Below, piece by piece: positions 16,359-25,505 of a stretch of DNA of 64,000 bases; position 1 is the stretch's first letter, and each line of letters opens with the position of its first letter. Where the stretch lies: positions 186,001-250,000 of the forward strand of contig CALGSZ010000106.1 of assembly GCA_937901745.1 (NCBI GenBank), given 5' to 3'. The notes under the pieces were generated by a model, which worked only from the letters and a program-made list of their open reading frames with translations, was not told the DNA's origin and ran no database searches. Both the position numbers and the translations under genes were made by a program. This stretch comes from an uncultured Chloroflexota bacterium. GTDB taxonomy: Bacteria; Chloroflexota; Chloroflexia; Thermomicrobiales; UBA6265.

Positions 16359-16452
16359 GCCGCTACACTCCGCCCCTTGAACACGTTTAGCGGCACACGT
16401 GGCTCACGGTATACTGGCCCATTGCCGGTAGGGCACGAGGCCAGATCCGCGA

Positions 16453-16824
16453 TCAATCATGGTGCAGTTCGGCGCCGCCGTGGAGGCGCATCCAGCGCGC
16501 CGCCGATCGCCCGACGCGGATTCCCTCTTCCTCGTCGCGGCAGGCACGGATGACTCGCGCCATCACGTCCCATGCGGCGTGCGTCGCCTGTGTGTGACGG
16601 GCGTGGTAGAGCACCTGACGCGGGCCGCGCAGGCGACTCGTCGCCGTCAAGCAGACGCACCAACCGTCACCGTCTCGCGTCAGCTTGACCTCGTTCCGGC
16701 CCTGACGCCAGACGAATGCTTCGGGTTCTACTCGATCGGGATCTGTCACCGACCGCCCTCCTTCGAATCGAACCCGACGAGCAACGCCCTCTGGGCGCCA
16801 TCCACCTACAACGATCCGGTTCAC
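16453..16824 (-). CDS. Hypothetical protein
   Basis: I do not recognise this protein of about 123 residues. It is rich in Arg (VWRQGRNEVKLTRDGDGWCV) and predicted soluble, with a likely beta-rich first half and a helical end (AAWDVMARVIRACRDEEEG). The GTG at 16824 is chosen because GGGGGAGGGAGC stands immediately upstream; a longer in-frame reading to 16869 lacks one. It lies alone between mutM and the M48 protease gene. Coding status is fairly likely given the ribosome site, but conservation is unknown. Confidence 0.5.
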   Translation of the reverse strand: MNRIVVGGWRPEGVARRVRFEGGRSVTDPDRVEPEAFVWRQGRNEVKLTRDGDGWCVCLTATSRLRGPRQVLYHARHTQATHAAWDVMARVIRACRDEEEGIRVGRSAARWMRLHGGAELHHD

Positions 16825-17019
16825 GCTCCCTCCCCCGGTAGCGCCGTGCCGGAGTCTTCGGCGACGCAAGGGTCACCCCTCCCCCACGGGCATGATTCAC
16901 GAAGATTCGCTTGCCGGTGATCGCAGCCGATCGCATGGGCGGCGGCCGGAACGCAAGGCGGGGAAAGCACCATGCGGAGCAGCCAAAGTTTACCGCATTG
17001 GATGCGGCCGTCTAGACGA

Positions 17020-18195
17020 TCAAGTGTTCGCACTCACCGCCGCATATTTCTCCGCTTCGGCGATTCGCTCCATGATCGGCGGATGCGTTGCCGCAAAGAG
17101 GCGAACAAATGCCGGTGGGTGCGGATCTGCCAGACTCAATCCCGCCAGGCGTCGAAGCGCGCTCGCGTAGGCATTCCCTTTGCCGGTCAACTCCAGCGCA
17201 AGACGATCCGCGCGCCGCTCGATCGCCCGGCTCGCCGCCGCTCCGATAGGAGCCAGCAACCAGCCGACACCCGAGGACACAAGCGCGACGACCGGCACCG
17301 CCGCCACATCCCCTATCGAGTCGACGCCGGTGTATGGGCTCGTCCGGCGGATCGCCTCCGGCGCGAGCCGGTTGACCAGATAGGCCGCACCGTAGCCGAG
17401 GACCGAGCCGAGCGCGATCAGGCGCCACAGGTCGCCGCGTATTTGGTGAGCCGCCTCGTGGGCAACCACCCCCTCGACCTCGTCGGGCGGAAAGCGATCG
17501 AGAAGCGTGTCTCCGAGGACGATGCGCTTCGACTTCCCAAGTCCGGTGAAGAAGGCGTTCGGCTTTTCCGTCTGCCGGCTCATGTCCATGCGATAGACGG
17601 CTGCGATCTCCAACCCCGCCCGCTCGGCCAGCCGCTCAATCCGGGCCAGGATCTCAGGATCGTCTAACCTCTCGAACTTGTTGAAGAGTGGGAGGATCAG
17701 GACTGGCGCGAGCCGGCTGAACACGATGGTGATCGGCACGGTGACCGAGGCTAGGATCAGCCACCAGTCACTAGGGCGCCTCCGCACGACCGCCATGGCG
17801 CCGGTGCCGAGCGGCACGCCAATGGCAAGGTTCAAGGCGAGCGCCTTGAGCCGATCCGCGAGCCATGATCCAGCCGACTGCTTGGTCAGCCCGAAGGCCC
17901 GCTCGATGCCGAGATCCCGCACGGCGTCCAGCGGCAAAGAGGCGAGCGACGAGAGAGCCGCAGTGCTAGCGAGGTAACCGGGCGTAACGAGCCGCTCATC
18001 GGGAAGGCGCCGCTCTAGCGCCCGCCGCAGGCGGAGCGACCGCTTGGAGAGCGCGAACCACGACAGCCCGGCCAGGCTCAGCGCCGTTTCCCCGAGCGCC
18101 CAGTACCGTCTCACGCGGTGGTACTGCTTCGCCCGCGCGATGTCCCAATCCGGCCGCGGGTGAGCTTTCGTCGATGCCTGCCCATTGCTGCTCAT
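17020..18195 (-). CDS. M48-family membrane metalloprotease (Ste24/CAAX prenyl protease 1-like)
   Basis: Integral membrane zinc protease of about 391 residues. The zinc motif is VVAHEAAHQIRGDLW (HExxH) with the third ligand expected in AIERRADRLAL (ExxxD type). N-terminal hydrophobic spans (LGETALSLAGLSW, and two spans around 90-150) and SRQTEKPNAFFTGLGKSKRIVLGDTLLD match the Ste24/M48A group rather than HtpX. The ATG at 18195 is preceded by AGGAG; a longer frame starts at 18246. Likely role is quality control or processing of membrane proteins, which is inference from the family. Confidence 0.87.
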   Translation of the reverse strand: MSSNGQASTKAHPRPDWDIARAKQYHRVRRYWALGETALSLAGLSWFALSKRSLRLRRALERRLPDERLVTPGYLASTAALSSLASLPLDAVRDLGIERAFGLTKQSAGSWLADRLKALALNLAIGVPLGTGAMAVVRRRPSDWWLILASVTVPITIVFSRLAPVLILPLFNKFERLDDPEILARIERLAERAGLEIAAVYRMDMSRQTEKPNAFFTGLGKSKRIVLGDTLLDRFPPDEVEGVVAHEAAHQIRGDLWRLIALGSVLGYGAAYLVNRLAPEAIRRTSPYTGVDSIGDVAAVPVVALVSSGVGWLLAPIGAAASRAIERRADRLALELTGKGNAYASALRRLAGLSLADPHPPAFVRLFAATHPPIMERIAEAEKYAAVSANT

Positions 18196-18264
18196 CGCGC
18201 ACGCTCCTGCTTGATCGCGACGGCTGTCATGTCCCGGCCGTGGCAATGGTGCCGCCGCGCTCGG

Positions 18265-20487
18265 TCATTCGACGAGGACGCGCTGTGGCATCACGCGGCG
18301 CAGGCCGCTCGGCAACCACCAGTTCCAGTGACCAAGCAAGCGCATTGTCGCCGGCACGAGCAACGCCCGCACAATTGTCGCGTCGAGGAATACCGCCACC
18401 GCGATCCCGAGTCCGAGCGCCTTGATGATGACGACGTCCGCTGAGACGAACGACGCGGTCACGACGACAACGATCGCCGCCGCGCTCGTGATGATGCGGC
18501 CGCTACGCTGCAATCCAGCCGCGACGCTCGCCGTGTTGTCGCCTGTGTGCTCCCACTCCTCTCGCACGCGACTCAGGAGGAACACCTCATAGTCCATGCT
18601 GAGCCCGAAGAGGACGCAGAACATGATGATCGGCAACGAGGCCTCGACGAATCCGAGAGGCGTGAAATTGAGCACGCGGCTGAAGTGTCCGTCCTGGAAG
18701 ACGTAGACGAGAGCTCCGTACGAGGCCAGGATCGAGAGCGTGTTCATGACAATGGCCTTGAGCGGGAGCAGGATGGAGCGGAAAAGCAGCAGCAAGATTG
18801 CATAGGTGGCCACGACAATGATCGCCACCGCTTTGGGAAACTCGCCGTACATCTCCTGCACGGTGTCCACGATCTCGGCCGTTCCGCCCCCGACGAGCAT
18901 CGTCAAGTCGCCGCCGAGCGTGTAGGAGCGCAGCGACCGCAATAGCTCTTTGTTTTCCTCATCGTTCGCGAACGAGCGAGTGTACGCCAGGATGACCGCC
19001 GTCTGCTCATTGGCAAGTTGGCCAGCTCGTCCTCCTGCAAGCTGACCGAGTCGCCAGCGCAGCTGCGTCAGCGCGATCGCCTGCTCTCGGGTGATCCCCT
19101 CGTCAAACGCGGCGATGCTTTGGACGCGCGAAACCCGCGGATCGCTCTTCAGCCACTCGGTCAGGTCGTACAGCGCTCCCACGTTCTCAGGCGAGAACAT
19201 CGAGCTTTGGGAGCTCAATGCGACGACGATTGGCGACACCTCTCCCGGCCCGTATTTCTCTACCAGCACATCCAACGCTCTCCGCGAGGGCAGATCGCGG
19301 GGCAGGATCGTCGCATCGGGCGAGGAGATCGAGACGTGACGGAAGGGCAATCCGAGCGCGATGAGCACTGCCAGCGTCGGGATCAGGACGAGGAACGGAT
19401 GGGCCATCACGCGGCGGGAGAGGGAGACCCAGAAGCCGCGATCGGGGCGCGCCTCCGTGGCCGGTCGGTGAAAGATCCGGCCCGTATCGATCCGAGTCCC
19501 GATGACGCCGAGGACGGCCGGCAGGAGCGTTAGCGCCGCCAGCACGGAAATGGCGACGACGACCACGCCCGCAATGCCGACCGACCGCAAGAACATGAAA
19601 TCGAAGAGCGCGAGCGCGGCCAAGCCGATCAAGACGGTCAAGCCGGAGAAGAACACCGCGCGGCCAGCCAGGCCGGTGGCGCGTACCACCGCCTCCTGCA
19701 CATCGCCCTGCCGGCGCGCAAGCTCCTCTCGGTAACGGCTGGTGACGAACAGGGAATAGTCGGTCGCCAGACCGAGTCCCAACATCGTCGCCAGGTTGAG
19801 CACGAAGATCGAAAGATCGAGGACGTGGGCAAGCACGTAGAGAGCCAGCAGAATCGCCGCAACGCCAAGCCCGCCGACCGCCAGCGGCACCATCGCGCCG
19901 ACGATCGAGCCGAAGACGAGGACGAGGGTGACCAAGGCGAATGGGAACGCGATGATCTCGGCTCGCCGCAGGTCGCGCTGGCTGACCGTCTCAATGTCGG
20001 CGTAGAACGCCGGGCCTCCCGCCACCAGCATCGTGAGGTCGGGTGGCTGACGAAGCGCCGCGTTCACGGCCGGCATCTCCCGCTGCGCCTGCTCAGACGG
20101 CAGGTCTAGCCCCACCAGCGCGTAGGACGTGCGACCGTCTGACGCGATGAGCGATGGATCCTCCGTTGGGAGAACGACGCTCGTAACCCCCGGCAGGCTT
20201 TTCACGCCAGCGAGCGCGGCGCGAACCTGCGCCATGTATTGAGGATCGTTGACGGTCAGTGAATCCGATTGGAAGATGACGAGGACGGTCGATGGACTCA
20301 GGCCGAGCTCACGCACCAGCAACTCGCGCGCCCGCGCCGCCTCGCTGTTGGCCGAACCGAATCCTCCGACTTTCAGCGGCTCCTCGATGCGCGGCAAGAA
20401 CGGCAGCGAGGCGATTAGGACCGCGAGCCAGATGACAATGACGCCCCACCGCCAGCGATATGCCTGCCGCCCGACCCAAACGAACAC
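18265..20487 (-). CDS. MMPL-family (RND superfamily) transporter
   Basis: Large polytopic transporter of about 740 residues with the duplicated RND plan: one N-terminal span, a large extracytoplasmic domain, five spans, then a second domain and five spans. Both repeats carry the proton-relay region: GLATDYSLFVTSRYREEL in the first half and GLSMDYEVFLLSRVREEW in the second. MMPL proteins export lipids or hydrophobic compounds; the substrate here is unknown. The start is not settled: GTG at 20487 has TTGGAG six bases upstream, while an in-frame TTG at 20499 overlaps that site. About 70 bases separate it from the M48 gene downstream. Confidence 0.9.
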   Translation of the reverse strand: MFVWVGRQAYRWRWGVIVIWLAVLIASLPFLPRIEEPLKVGGFGSANSEAARARELLVRELGLSPSTVLVIFQSDSLTVNDPQYMAQVRAALAGVKSLPGVTSVVLPTEDPSLIASDGRTSYALVGLDLPSEQAQREMPAVNAALRQPPDLTMLVAGGPAFYADIETVSQRDLRRAEIIAFPFALVTLVLVFGSIVGAMVPLAVGGLGVAAILLALYVLAHVLDLSIFVLNLATMLGLGLATDYSLFVTSRYREELARRQGDVQEAVVRATGLAGRAVFFSGLTVLIGLAALALFDFMFLRSVGIAGVVVVAISVLAALTLLPAVLGVIGTRIDTGRIFHRPATEARPDRGFWVSLSRRVMAHPFLVLIPTLAVLIALGLPFRHVSISSPDATILPRDLPSRRALDVLVEKYGPGEVSPIVVALSSQSSMFSPENVGALYDLTEWLKSDPRVSRVQSIAAFDEGITREQAIALTQLRWRLGQLAGGRAGQLANEQTAVILAYTRSFANDEENKELLRSLRSYTLGGDLTMLVGGGTAEIVDTVQEMYGEFPKAVAIIVVATYAILLLLFRSILLPLKAIVMNTLSILASYGALVYVFQDGHFSRVLNFTPLGFVEASLPIIMFCVLFGLSMDYEVFLLSRVREEWEHTGDNTASVAAGLQRSGRIITSAAAIVVVVTASFVSADVVIIKALGLGIAVAVFLDATIVRALLVPATMRLLGHWNWWLPSGLRRVMPQRVLVE

Positions 20488-20686
20488 CGGTATCTCCAAG
20501 TTCCAAGGCCAAATGCCGCCGGGCGATGGCTCCGTGACCGCATCCTTCGCCCGCGCAAAGATACCGCGCCGCGCTACGCCCCAAGCATGCTGGCTGGATC
20601 AAACACGCTGCATGCGTTCCTCAGCGCGCTCTTCGATCTCGTACGGCAATGGGGCAATCACCCGAGGAGCTTAGACAAGTGACCGG

Positions 20687-21523
20687 TCAAGTGATGCCGG
20701 CCGCCCGGACGATCTCGAGCCCACGCTCCTCGAGCGCTCGGAGGAAAGGATTGATGCCGATAAGGTCGGCGGCAATGTGCCCAGCGACAACGACGTTGCC
20801 CGCCTCCCCGGATTCGCGCAAGCTCGCGGCGTCTTCCGGGGCGAGGTGGATGTAGACGACCGTTCCCACGCCATGCGCGAAGAGGGCGCGAGCGACCGCG
20901 GCGCCGCCGTTCGTCCCCGCTCCGTGGTAAACCACGACCCGCCCGGCCGGCGCGTCGAGACGCCCGACCGGAACCATCACCCGCGTCGGCGCCTCTTGGA
21001 TCTCGGGGATCGTCTGCAACGCCGCCACGACGTCGCTCACCAGAGCCTCGCGGCCCAGGGTGGCCAAGTGGCGCTCGATTGCCTCGACCATTAGCCGTCG
21101 CCCTAGCTCGTCCAGGGGAAGGTGGATATTCAGGAACGGCAATTGAAGCAGCCGCGCGACCGAGGGAGCGTGGTCGTAGTTGCTCGCCTGGGCGCGCAGC
21201 ATCGCCCGCGCGACAAGCGGCTGGATCGCCTGCCGCGCCACGTCCTCGGGTACGCCTACTTGCAACATGAGCTCGACGCCACGCCCCAGGACGCGCGGGA
21301 AATCGAGCATAGCGGAACCGCCCGACGGGTGATGCGCGACCACGCCATCGACGCCCAGCTGCTTTGCGAGGAGCAGCTCCGCCGGGCCAATGTCGATGCC
21401 GACCAGGATCCGGCGCAAGCCCGAGCCCGGCACGTAGATCGCGCTGTCCGCTGGCAAACGCTGCATGCCGGCCAAATCGAGCGCGATCTGCATCATCTCC
21501 TCGGTCGAGAGTCCTGCCGTCAC
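20687..21523 (-). CDS. Nif3-like dinuclear metal centre protein
   Basis: A 278-residue protein of the NIF3/GTP cyclohydrolase I type 2-like superfamily. The metal-binding motif is DGVVAHHPSGG with two adjacent His residues, preceded by ILVGIDIGPAELLLA. The end carries GNVVVAGHIAADLIGINPF, where the final His ligand lies. The function of NIF3 proteins is not established. Start is GTG after GGGGG. It is divergent from selD with 108 bases between the starts. The protein is less typical than the canonical family in its N-terminal third. Confidence 0.75.
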   Translation of the reverse strand: MTAGLSTEEMMQIALDLAGMQRLPADSAIYVPGSGLRRILVGIDIGPAELLLAKQLGVDGVVAHHPSGGSAMLDFPRVLGRGVELMLQVGVPEDVARQAIQPLVARAMLRAQASNYDHAPSVARLLQLPFLNIHLPLDELGRRLMVEAIERHLATLGREALVSDVVAALQTIPEIQEAPTRVMVPVGRLDAPAGRVVVYHGAGTNGGAAVARALFAHGVGTVVYIHLAPEDAASLRESGEAGNVVVAGHIAADLIGINPFLRALEERGLEIVRAAGIT

Positions 21524-21631
21524 GATCGCCCCCTGTTTGACTCCCTGTCGAGACCCTGCCTATTATCGCGGGGCTGGTCCGGCGTTCGCGAGAGTTCTCC
21601 GCGAACTCGGCCAGTGAGTGGAGGCATTTCA

Positions 21632-22675
21632 GTGCACACGCGGGACGAGATTCGGCTTACGACGCTGGCTGGATGCGCTGGTTGAGCGTCTAAGATGGGC
21701 CCCGCGGCCCTGGCGCAGGTGCTGCGCCCCTTGACGCTGACGAGCCATCCTGACCTCATCGTCGGACTCCAGACGAGCGACGACGCCGCAGTCTACCGAC
21801 TGTCGGAGGATCTCGCCATCGTTCAAACGGTCGACTTCTTCCCGCCAATCGTGGACGACCCGTATACCTACGGCGCCATCGCCGCCGCCAACAGCATGAG
21901 CGATGTCTACGCGATGGGCGGCGAGGTGCTCATGGCGCTCAACGTCGCCGCCTTCCCGGATAACCTCCCGGCTTCCGTCCTCTCTGCGATCCTCGAAGGC
22001 GGGGCGGCGAAGGTCCGTGAAGCCGGCGGGATCATCGCCGGCGGGCACACCGTCACCGACGACGAGCCGAAGTACGGACTCTGCGTGACAGGCACGATCC
22101 ATCCGAACGCGGTGCTAACAAAGGCAGGCGCCAAGCCGGGCGATCGCCTCTTCCTTACCAAGCCACTTGGAACGGGCCTCATCACGACCGCGAACAAGAA
22201 TGGCGCCGCCTCGCCCGAGCATCTCGACGCCGCCGTCGCCTCAATGCTGCGTCTGAACAAGGGGGCCGCCGCGGCGGCTCGCGCCGCCAGCCCAACGGCT
22301 TGCACGGACATCACCGGATACGGGCTACTCGGTCACGCCTGGGAGGTCGCGGACCGGAGTGGGGTGGAGATCGTGATCCGCGCTCAGCAGGTGCCAGTCC
22401 TGGACGGAGCGCGAGCGTACTCGCTCGCTGGCCACGCCGCCGGTGGGCTTCGCCGGAATCGCGACTATTTTTCGTCCCAGGGTGTACAGGTAGACCCGGA
22501 GCTACCCGCCGATCTGGCAGACGTGCTATATGATCCGCAGACTTCCGGCGGGCTCTTGATCGCGGTACCGTCTGAGCGCGCCGACCGGCTGCGTGAAGCG
22601 TTCGACGCGGCCGGGGAATCGTTGTGGGAGATTGGCGAGGCGAGCGAGGGAACGGGCGTCCGCGTCATCCCCTGA
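21632..22675 (+). CDS. selD: Selenide, water dikinase (SelD), probable selenoprotein with UGA-encoded Sec
   Basis: Makes selenophosphate from selenide and ATP for Sec-tRNA and selenouridine synthesis. The frame from the ATG at 21695 lacks the conserved N-terminus. Reading upstream in the same frame through the single TGA at 21683-21685 to a GTG at 21632 gives IRLTTLAGCAG-U-ASKMGPAALAQ, which matches the SelD catalytic segment. The UGA falls on the catalytic Cys (Cys17 in E. coli) and Lys21 is three residues on, as in Cys17/Lys20. GGAGG (21620-21624) lies seven bases before the GTG. Other motifs: QTSDDAAVYRL, TVDFFPPIVDDPY, GGHTVTDDEPKYG, TDITGYGLLGHAWE and DPQTSGGLLIAV. Predicted length 347 residues. 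Automated callers will truncate it at 21695. Confidence 0.9.
21712..21728 (+). promoter_or_regulatory. Candidate bacterial SECIS hairpin in selD
   Basis: Perfect 7-bp stem (21712-21718 with 21722-21728) with a GTG loop, about 33 bases after the UGA and inside the coding frame. The apex GCAGGTGCTGC resembles the SelB-binding apex of E. coli fdhF (GCAGGTCTGC). A second small hairpin (21697-21701 with 21706-21710) lies between it and the UGA. SelB recognition is inferred from placement and shape. Confidence 0.6.
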
Positions 22676-22694
22676 GACAGAGACGGGAGCAAGC

Positions 22695-23591
22695 GTGGAA
22701 CCAAACACCGTCGCGGTCATCCTCAATCCGGCCGCCGGCGCCGGCAAGACGCTGCGACTCCTTCCGAAAGTCACCTCCGCGCTCAAGTCCCTCGACCGAC
22801 CGTATAAGCTCCACGTTACGACACGCGCTGGAGAGGCGCTCGACGTCGCTCAGGATTTCGCGCATGACGGCGCGTCGGTGATCATTGCCGTGGGTGGCGA
22901 CGGCACGATCAACGAGGTCGCAAACGGCATCGTCGCTTCGGGACAACGGACGCCAATGGGAGTCGTCGCGGGCGGACATGGCAGCGATTTCGCCCGCGCG
23001 ATCGGCGTACCGAAAGACGTGGTAGCGGCGATCCGTCGCGCCACGAGCGGCGTGACACGGCCGGTCGACCTAGGCCGCGTGACGTTCGAGGATGGCAAAT
23101 CTCGCCTCTTCATCAACGCCGCGGGGCTCGGGTTCGACGCGGAGGTAGCTCGGCGAGCCTATCGGAGCCGGCTCCCCGGTGGAAAGCTGCCTTATCTCGC
23201 GGCAGTCGCCGGAGCGCTGGTGTACTACCGCAATGTCGACATCGTCGTCACCTGCGATAACGAGCGTCTTTCGGAGCGGGCAATGTTCGCGCTCGTGGCG
23301 AATTCCCGGTACTTGGCAGGCGGCCTGCAGCTCGCGCCAATGGCCGCGGTTGACGACGGACTGCTCGACCTCACGCTCGTTGGCGACATCAGCAAGCTCG
23401 ATCTGATTGCGCAGGTGCCGAAGGTATTTCGAGGCACGCACACTGGCCATCCGAAGTATTGGCATCGCCGCATTCAATGCGCCCGCGTCGAAACCTCGGT
23501 CCCGGCCCACGTGCAACTCGATGGCGAGCTGGTCGGCACTTCACCGGTCACCTTCTCCGTCGAAGCGGGCGCGATCTCCATAGCGGGATGA
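22695..23591 (+). CDS. Diacylglycerol/lipid kinase family protein (DagK/YegS type)
   Basis: ATP-dependent lipid kinase of about 298 residues. It starts with ILNPAAGAGKTLR, has the nucleotide-binding IIAVGGDGTINEVANGI and GGHGSDFARAIG (the usual PxGTxNDFAR region, here with GHGS), and a C-terminal beta domain with RLFINAAGLGFDAEV and APMAAVDDGLLDLTLV. The GTG at 22695 has GGGAGC just upstream; the in-frame ATG at 22593 lies inside selD. The ATGA at its end overlaps ksgA. Likely substrates are diacylglycerol or related lipids; the exact one is not determined by sequence. Confidence 0.9.
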   Translation: MEPNTVAVILNPAAGAGKTLRLLPKVTSALKSLDRPYKLHVTTRAGEALDVAQDFAHDGASVIIAVGGDGTINEVANGIVASGQRTPMGVVAGGHGSDFARAIGVPKDVVAAIRRATSGVTRPVDLGRVTFEDGKSRLFINAAGLGFDAEVARRAYRSRLPGGKLPYLAAVAGALVYYRNVDIVVTCDNERLSERAMFALVANSRYLAGGLQLAPMAAVDDGLLDLTLVGDISKLDLIAQVPKVFRGTHTGHPKYWHRRIQCARVETSVPAHVQLDGELVGTSPVTFSVEAGAISIAG

Positions 23592-24466
23592 GTCACCAAC
23601 CAGCGGATGCGCCCCGCCTGCCCATGTCGCGCGCGGGCTGGACACGGCTTATGGATCGCCTCAGCATCCGCCCTCGCAAGTCACTCGGTCAGAATTTCCT
23701 CTTCGACCGGCGCGTCGTGGAGCGGATCGTCCAGGCCGCAGAAATCGCGCCGGGCGACCGTGTGGTCGAGGTCGGGCCCGGGCTCGGTATCTTGACCGAG
23801 GCGCTACTGCAAGCCGGCGCGGAGGTCTACGCGATCGAGCTCGACTCTCGGCTCGCGGCGCACCTGCGCGAGACGTTCGGCGACGATCCCAGGCTGCACC
23901 TCGTCGAAGGCAACGTCCTGGCCATTGACCCGGCAGAAGTCGTCCCCCCTGACCGCCCGTACGCCGTCGCCGCGAATCTGCCGTACTCCGTCGCGTCCGC
24001 CGTGTTGATGCACTTCTTGGAATCCTCCCGGCCGCCGCGGCGGTTGACGGTGATGGTCCAGCGCGAGGTGGCGGAGCGGATCGTCGCCCGACCGCCGGCG
24101 ATGACGATCCTCGGCGTGGCGGCGCAGTTCTTCACGGTTCCGCGCATCGCGTTTCGAGTGCCGCCGAGCGTCTTCGTGCCACCGCCGAAGGTGGAATCGG
24201 CCGTCGTCGTCCTTGATGTCAAGGAAGAATTGCCATTGCCGCCGGAGGATCGGGCCCGCTTCTTCCGCGTCGTCAATGCCGGCTTTCGCCACAAGCGCAA
24301 GCAGCTCGTCAACTCCCTTGCCGACGAGCTTGGCGCCGCCAAAGACGAGATCGCGGCTTGGCTCGCCGAAGCCGGCATCGCTCCAACACGCCGTGCCGAG
24401 ACGCTGACGGTTGAAGAATGGGTGGCGCTCGTTCGCGCCGCTCCGGATTGGGTCGCGGCAAGATGA
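23588..24466 (+). CDS. ksgA: 16S rRNA adenine(1518)/adenine(1519) dimethyltransferase
   Basis: Dimethylates two adjacent adenines in helix 45 of 16S rRNA late in 30S assembly. The 292-residue protein has RPRKSLGQNFLFDRRV, SAM motif I VVEVGPGLGILTEALL, VYAIELDSRLA, the catalytic NLPYSVASAVL (motif IV), VMVQREVAERI and the closing FRHKRKQLVNSLADEL. The ATG at 23588 overlaps the previous stop (ATGA), which supports this start; an internal ATG before DRLSIRPRKSLG is a shorter alternative. Its own stop overlaps the ispE start the same way. Confidence 0.95.
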   Translation: MSHQPADAPRLPMSRAGWTRLMDRLSIRPRKSLGQNFLFDRRVVERIVQAAEIAPGDRVVEVGPGLGILTEALLQAGAEVYAIELDSRLAAHLRETFGDDPRLHLVEGNVLAIDPAEVVPPDRPYAVAANLPYSVASAVLMHFLESSRPPRRLTVMVQREVAERIVARPPAMTILGVAAQFFTVPRIAFRVPPSVFVPPPKVESAVVVLDVKEELPLPPEDRARFFRVVNAGFRHKRKQLVNSLADELGAAKDEIAAWLAEAGIAPTRRAETLTVEEWVALVRAAPDWVAAR

Positions 24467-25416
24467 CACTGCGTGTGCTCGCCCCGGCCAAGATCAATCT
24501 CGGCCTCGAGGTCATCGGCCGCCGTCCCGATGGTTACCACGAGATCGCAACGGTGATGGTCGCGGTCAGCTTGTTCGATCGCCTGACGCTGTCCCTGACG
24601 CCAGAACTGACGCTTGCCGTCGATTCTTCGCGCGGCCTCGCCAAGCGCTCGTCGCTCGAGGAAATTGGGGCCGAGCGCAATTTGGCGATGAAGGCAGCGA
24701 TGCAACTGCAGGAGCGCGCACAAGTCGCGCAGGGAGCGGAAATCCGGCTGACGAAGCGCATCCCAATGGCCGCCGGCCTGGGTGGCGCGAGCAGCGACGC
24801 CGCGGCTGTGCTCGTCGCCCTTCGTGCACTGTGGGGTACCGACCTCAGTGAGGGTGAGATCGAAGCGCTGGCGGCCGCGCTCGGCAGTGACGTGCCGTTT
24901 TTCCTGTCCGGCGGCACAGCCCTTGCACGCGGACGAGGTGAGGTGCTGACGCGACTGCCGCGGGCACGCCTCGGCTGGTTCGTGATCGCCGTCCCAAATC
25001 GCACTATTGAGCGGAAAACCGCGAGGCTCTACGGCATGCTGGGTCCGGAGGATTATACGAGTGGCGAAGACGCGAGCCGGGTGGCCACGCTCATCGCCAA
25101 TGGGAAGGCGCCACCGCCTGCTCTGCTGCGAAACGCCTTCGAGCGCCCGATTCTCGAGCTGATGCCAGAAGTCACGGCGCTCCGGGAGGCATTTCTGGCA
25201 GCGGGCGCGCCGTTCGTCGCGCTTTCCGGGGCAGGACCAGCACTCTACACGCGCGTCGACCGGCTCGCAGAGGCTGTCGCCATCACGTGGAACCTGCGAC
25301 AGCGGCTCGGCGATTCAGGGACGGTGCACCTCTGCCGCCCGGTCGATTTATCGCCGCTCATCGCTTCGGACGGTGATTCAGGTTTGGCGCAACGAAGCGG
25401 TCCGTTTGCGCGTTGA
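24463..25416 (+). CDS. ispE: 4-diphosphocytidyl-2-C-methyl-D-erythritol kinase
   Basis: GHMP kinase of the non-mevalonate (MEP) isoprenoid pathway. The 317-residue protein begins MTLRVLAPAKINLGLEV, then GRRPDGYHEIATVM, the GHMP ATP loop PMAAGLGGASSDAAAVL, GSDVPFFLSGGTALARGRGE and GAPFVALSGAGPALYT. The start overlaps ksgA by four bases. The ksgA-ispE neighbourhood is conserved in many bacteria. The C-terminus runs longer than the usual end, with a Ser/Asp-rich tail. Confidence 0.95.
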   Translation: MTLRVLAPAKINLGLEVIGRRPDGYHEIATVMVAVSLFDRLTLSLTPELTLAVDSSRGLAKRSSLEEIGAERNLAMKAAMQLQERAQVAQGAEIRLTKRIPMAAGLGGASSDAAAVLVALRALWGTDLSEGEIEALAAALGSDVPFFLSGGTALARGRGEVLTRLPRARLGWFVIAVPNRTIERKTARLYGMLGPEDYTSGEDASRVATLIANGKAPPPALLRNAFERPILELMPEVTALREAFLAAGAPFVALSGAGPALYTRVDRLAEAVAITWNLRQRLGDSGTVHLCRPVDLSPLIASDGDSGLAQRSGPFAR

Positions 25417-25505
25417 GATAAGGGAAGCTACACAGCCACCCCGATCTGTTTGTTTGACGCCCGAATAATTACGCACCTAGAATCAGCCGCGGAGGCGCCC
25501 ACCGC

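Noticed and set aside
16410..16415. TATACT on the plus strand upstream of nothing obvious, considered as a promoter or small-RNA start.
   Set aside because: No -35 at 16-18 bases, and no plus-strand gene or tRNA follows.
21695..22675. selD start at ATG 21695.
   Set aside because: No ribosome site, and it would remove the catalytic segment; the upstream frame through UGA restores it.
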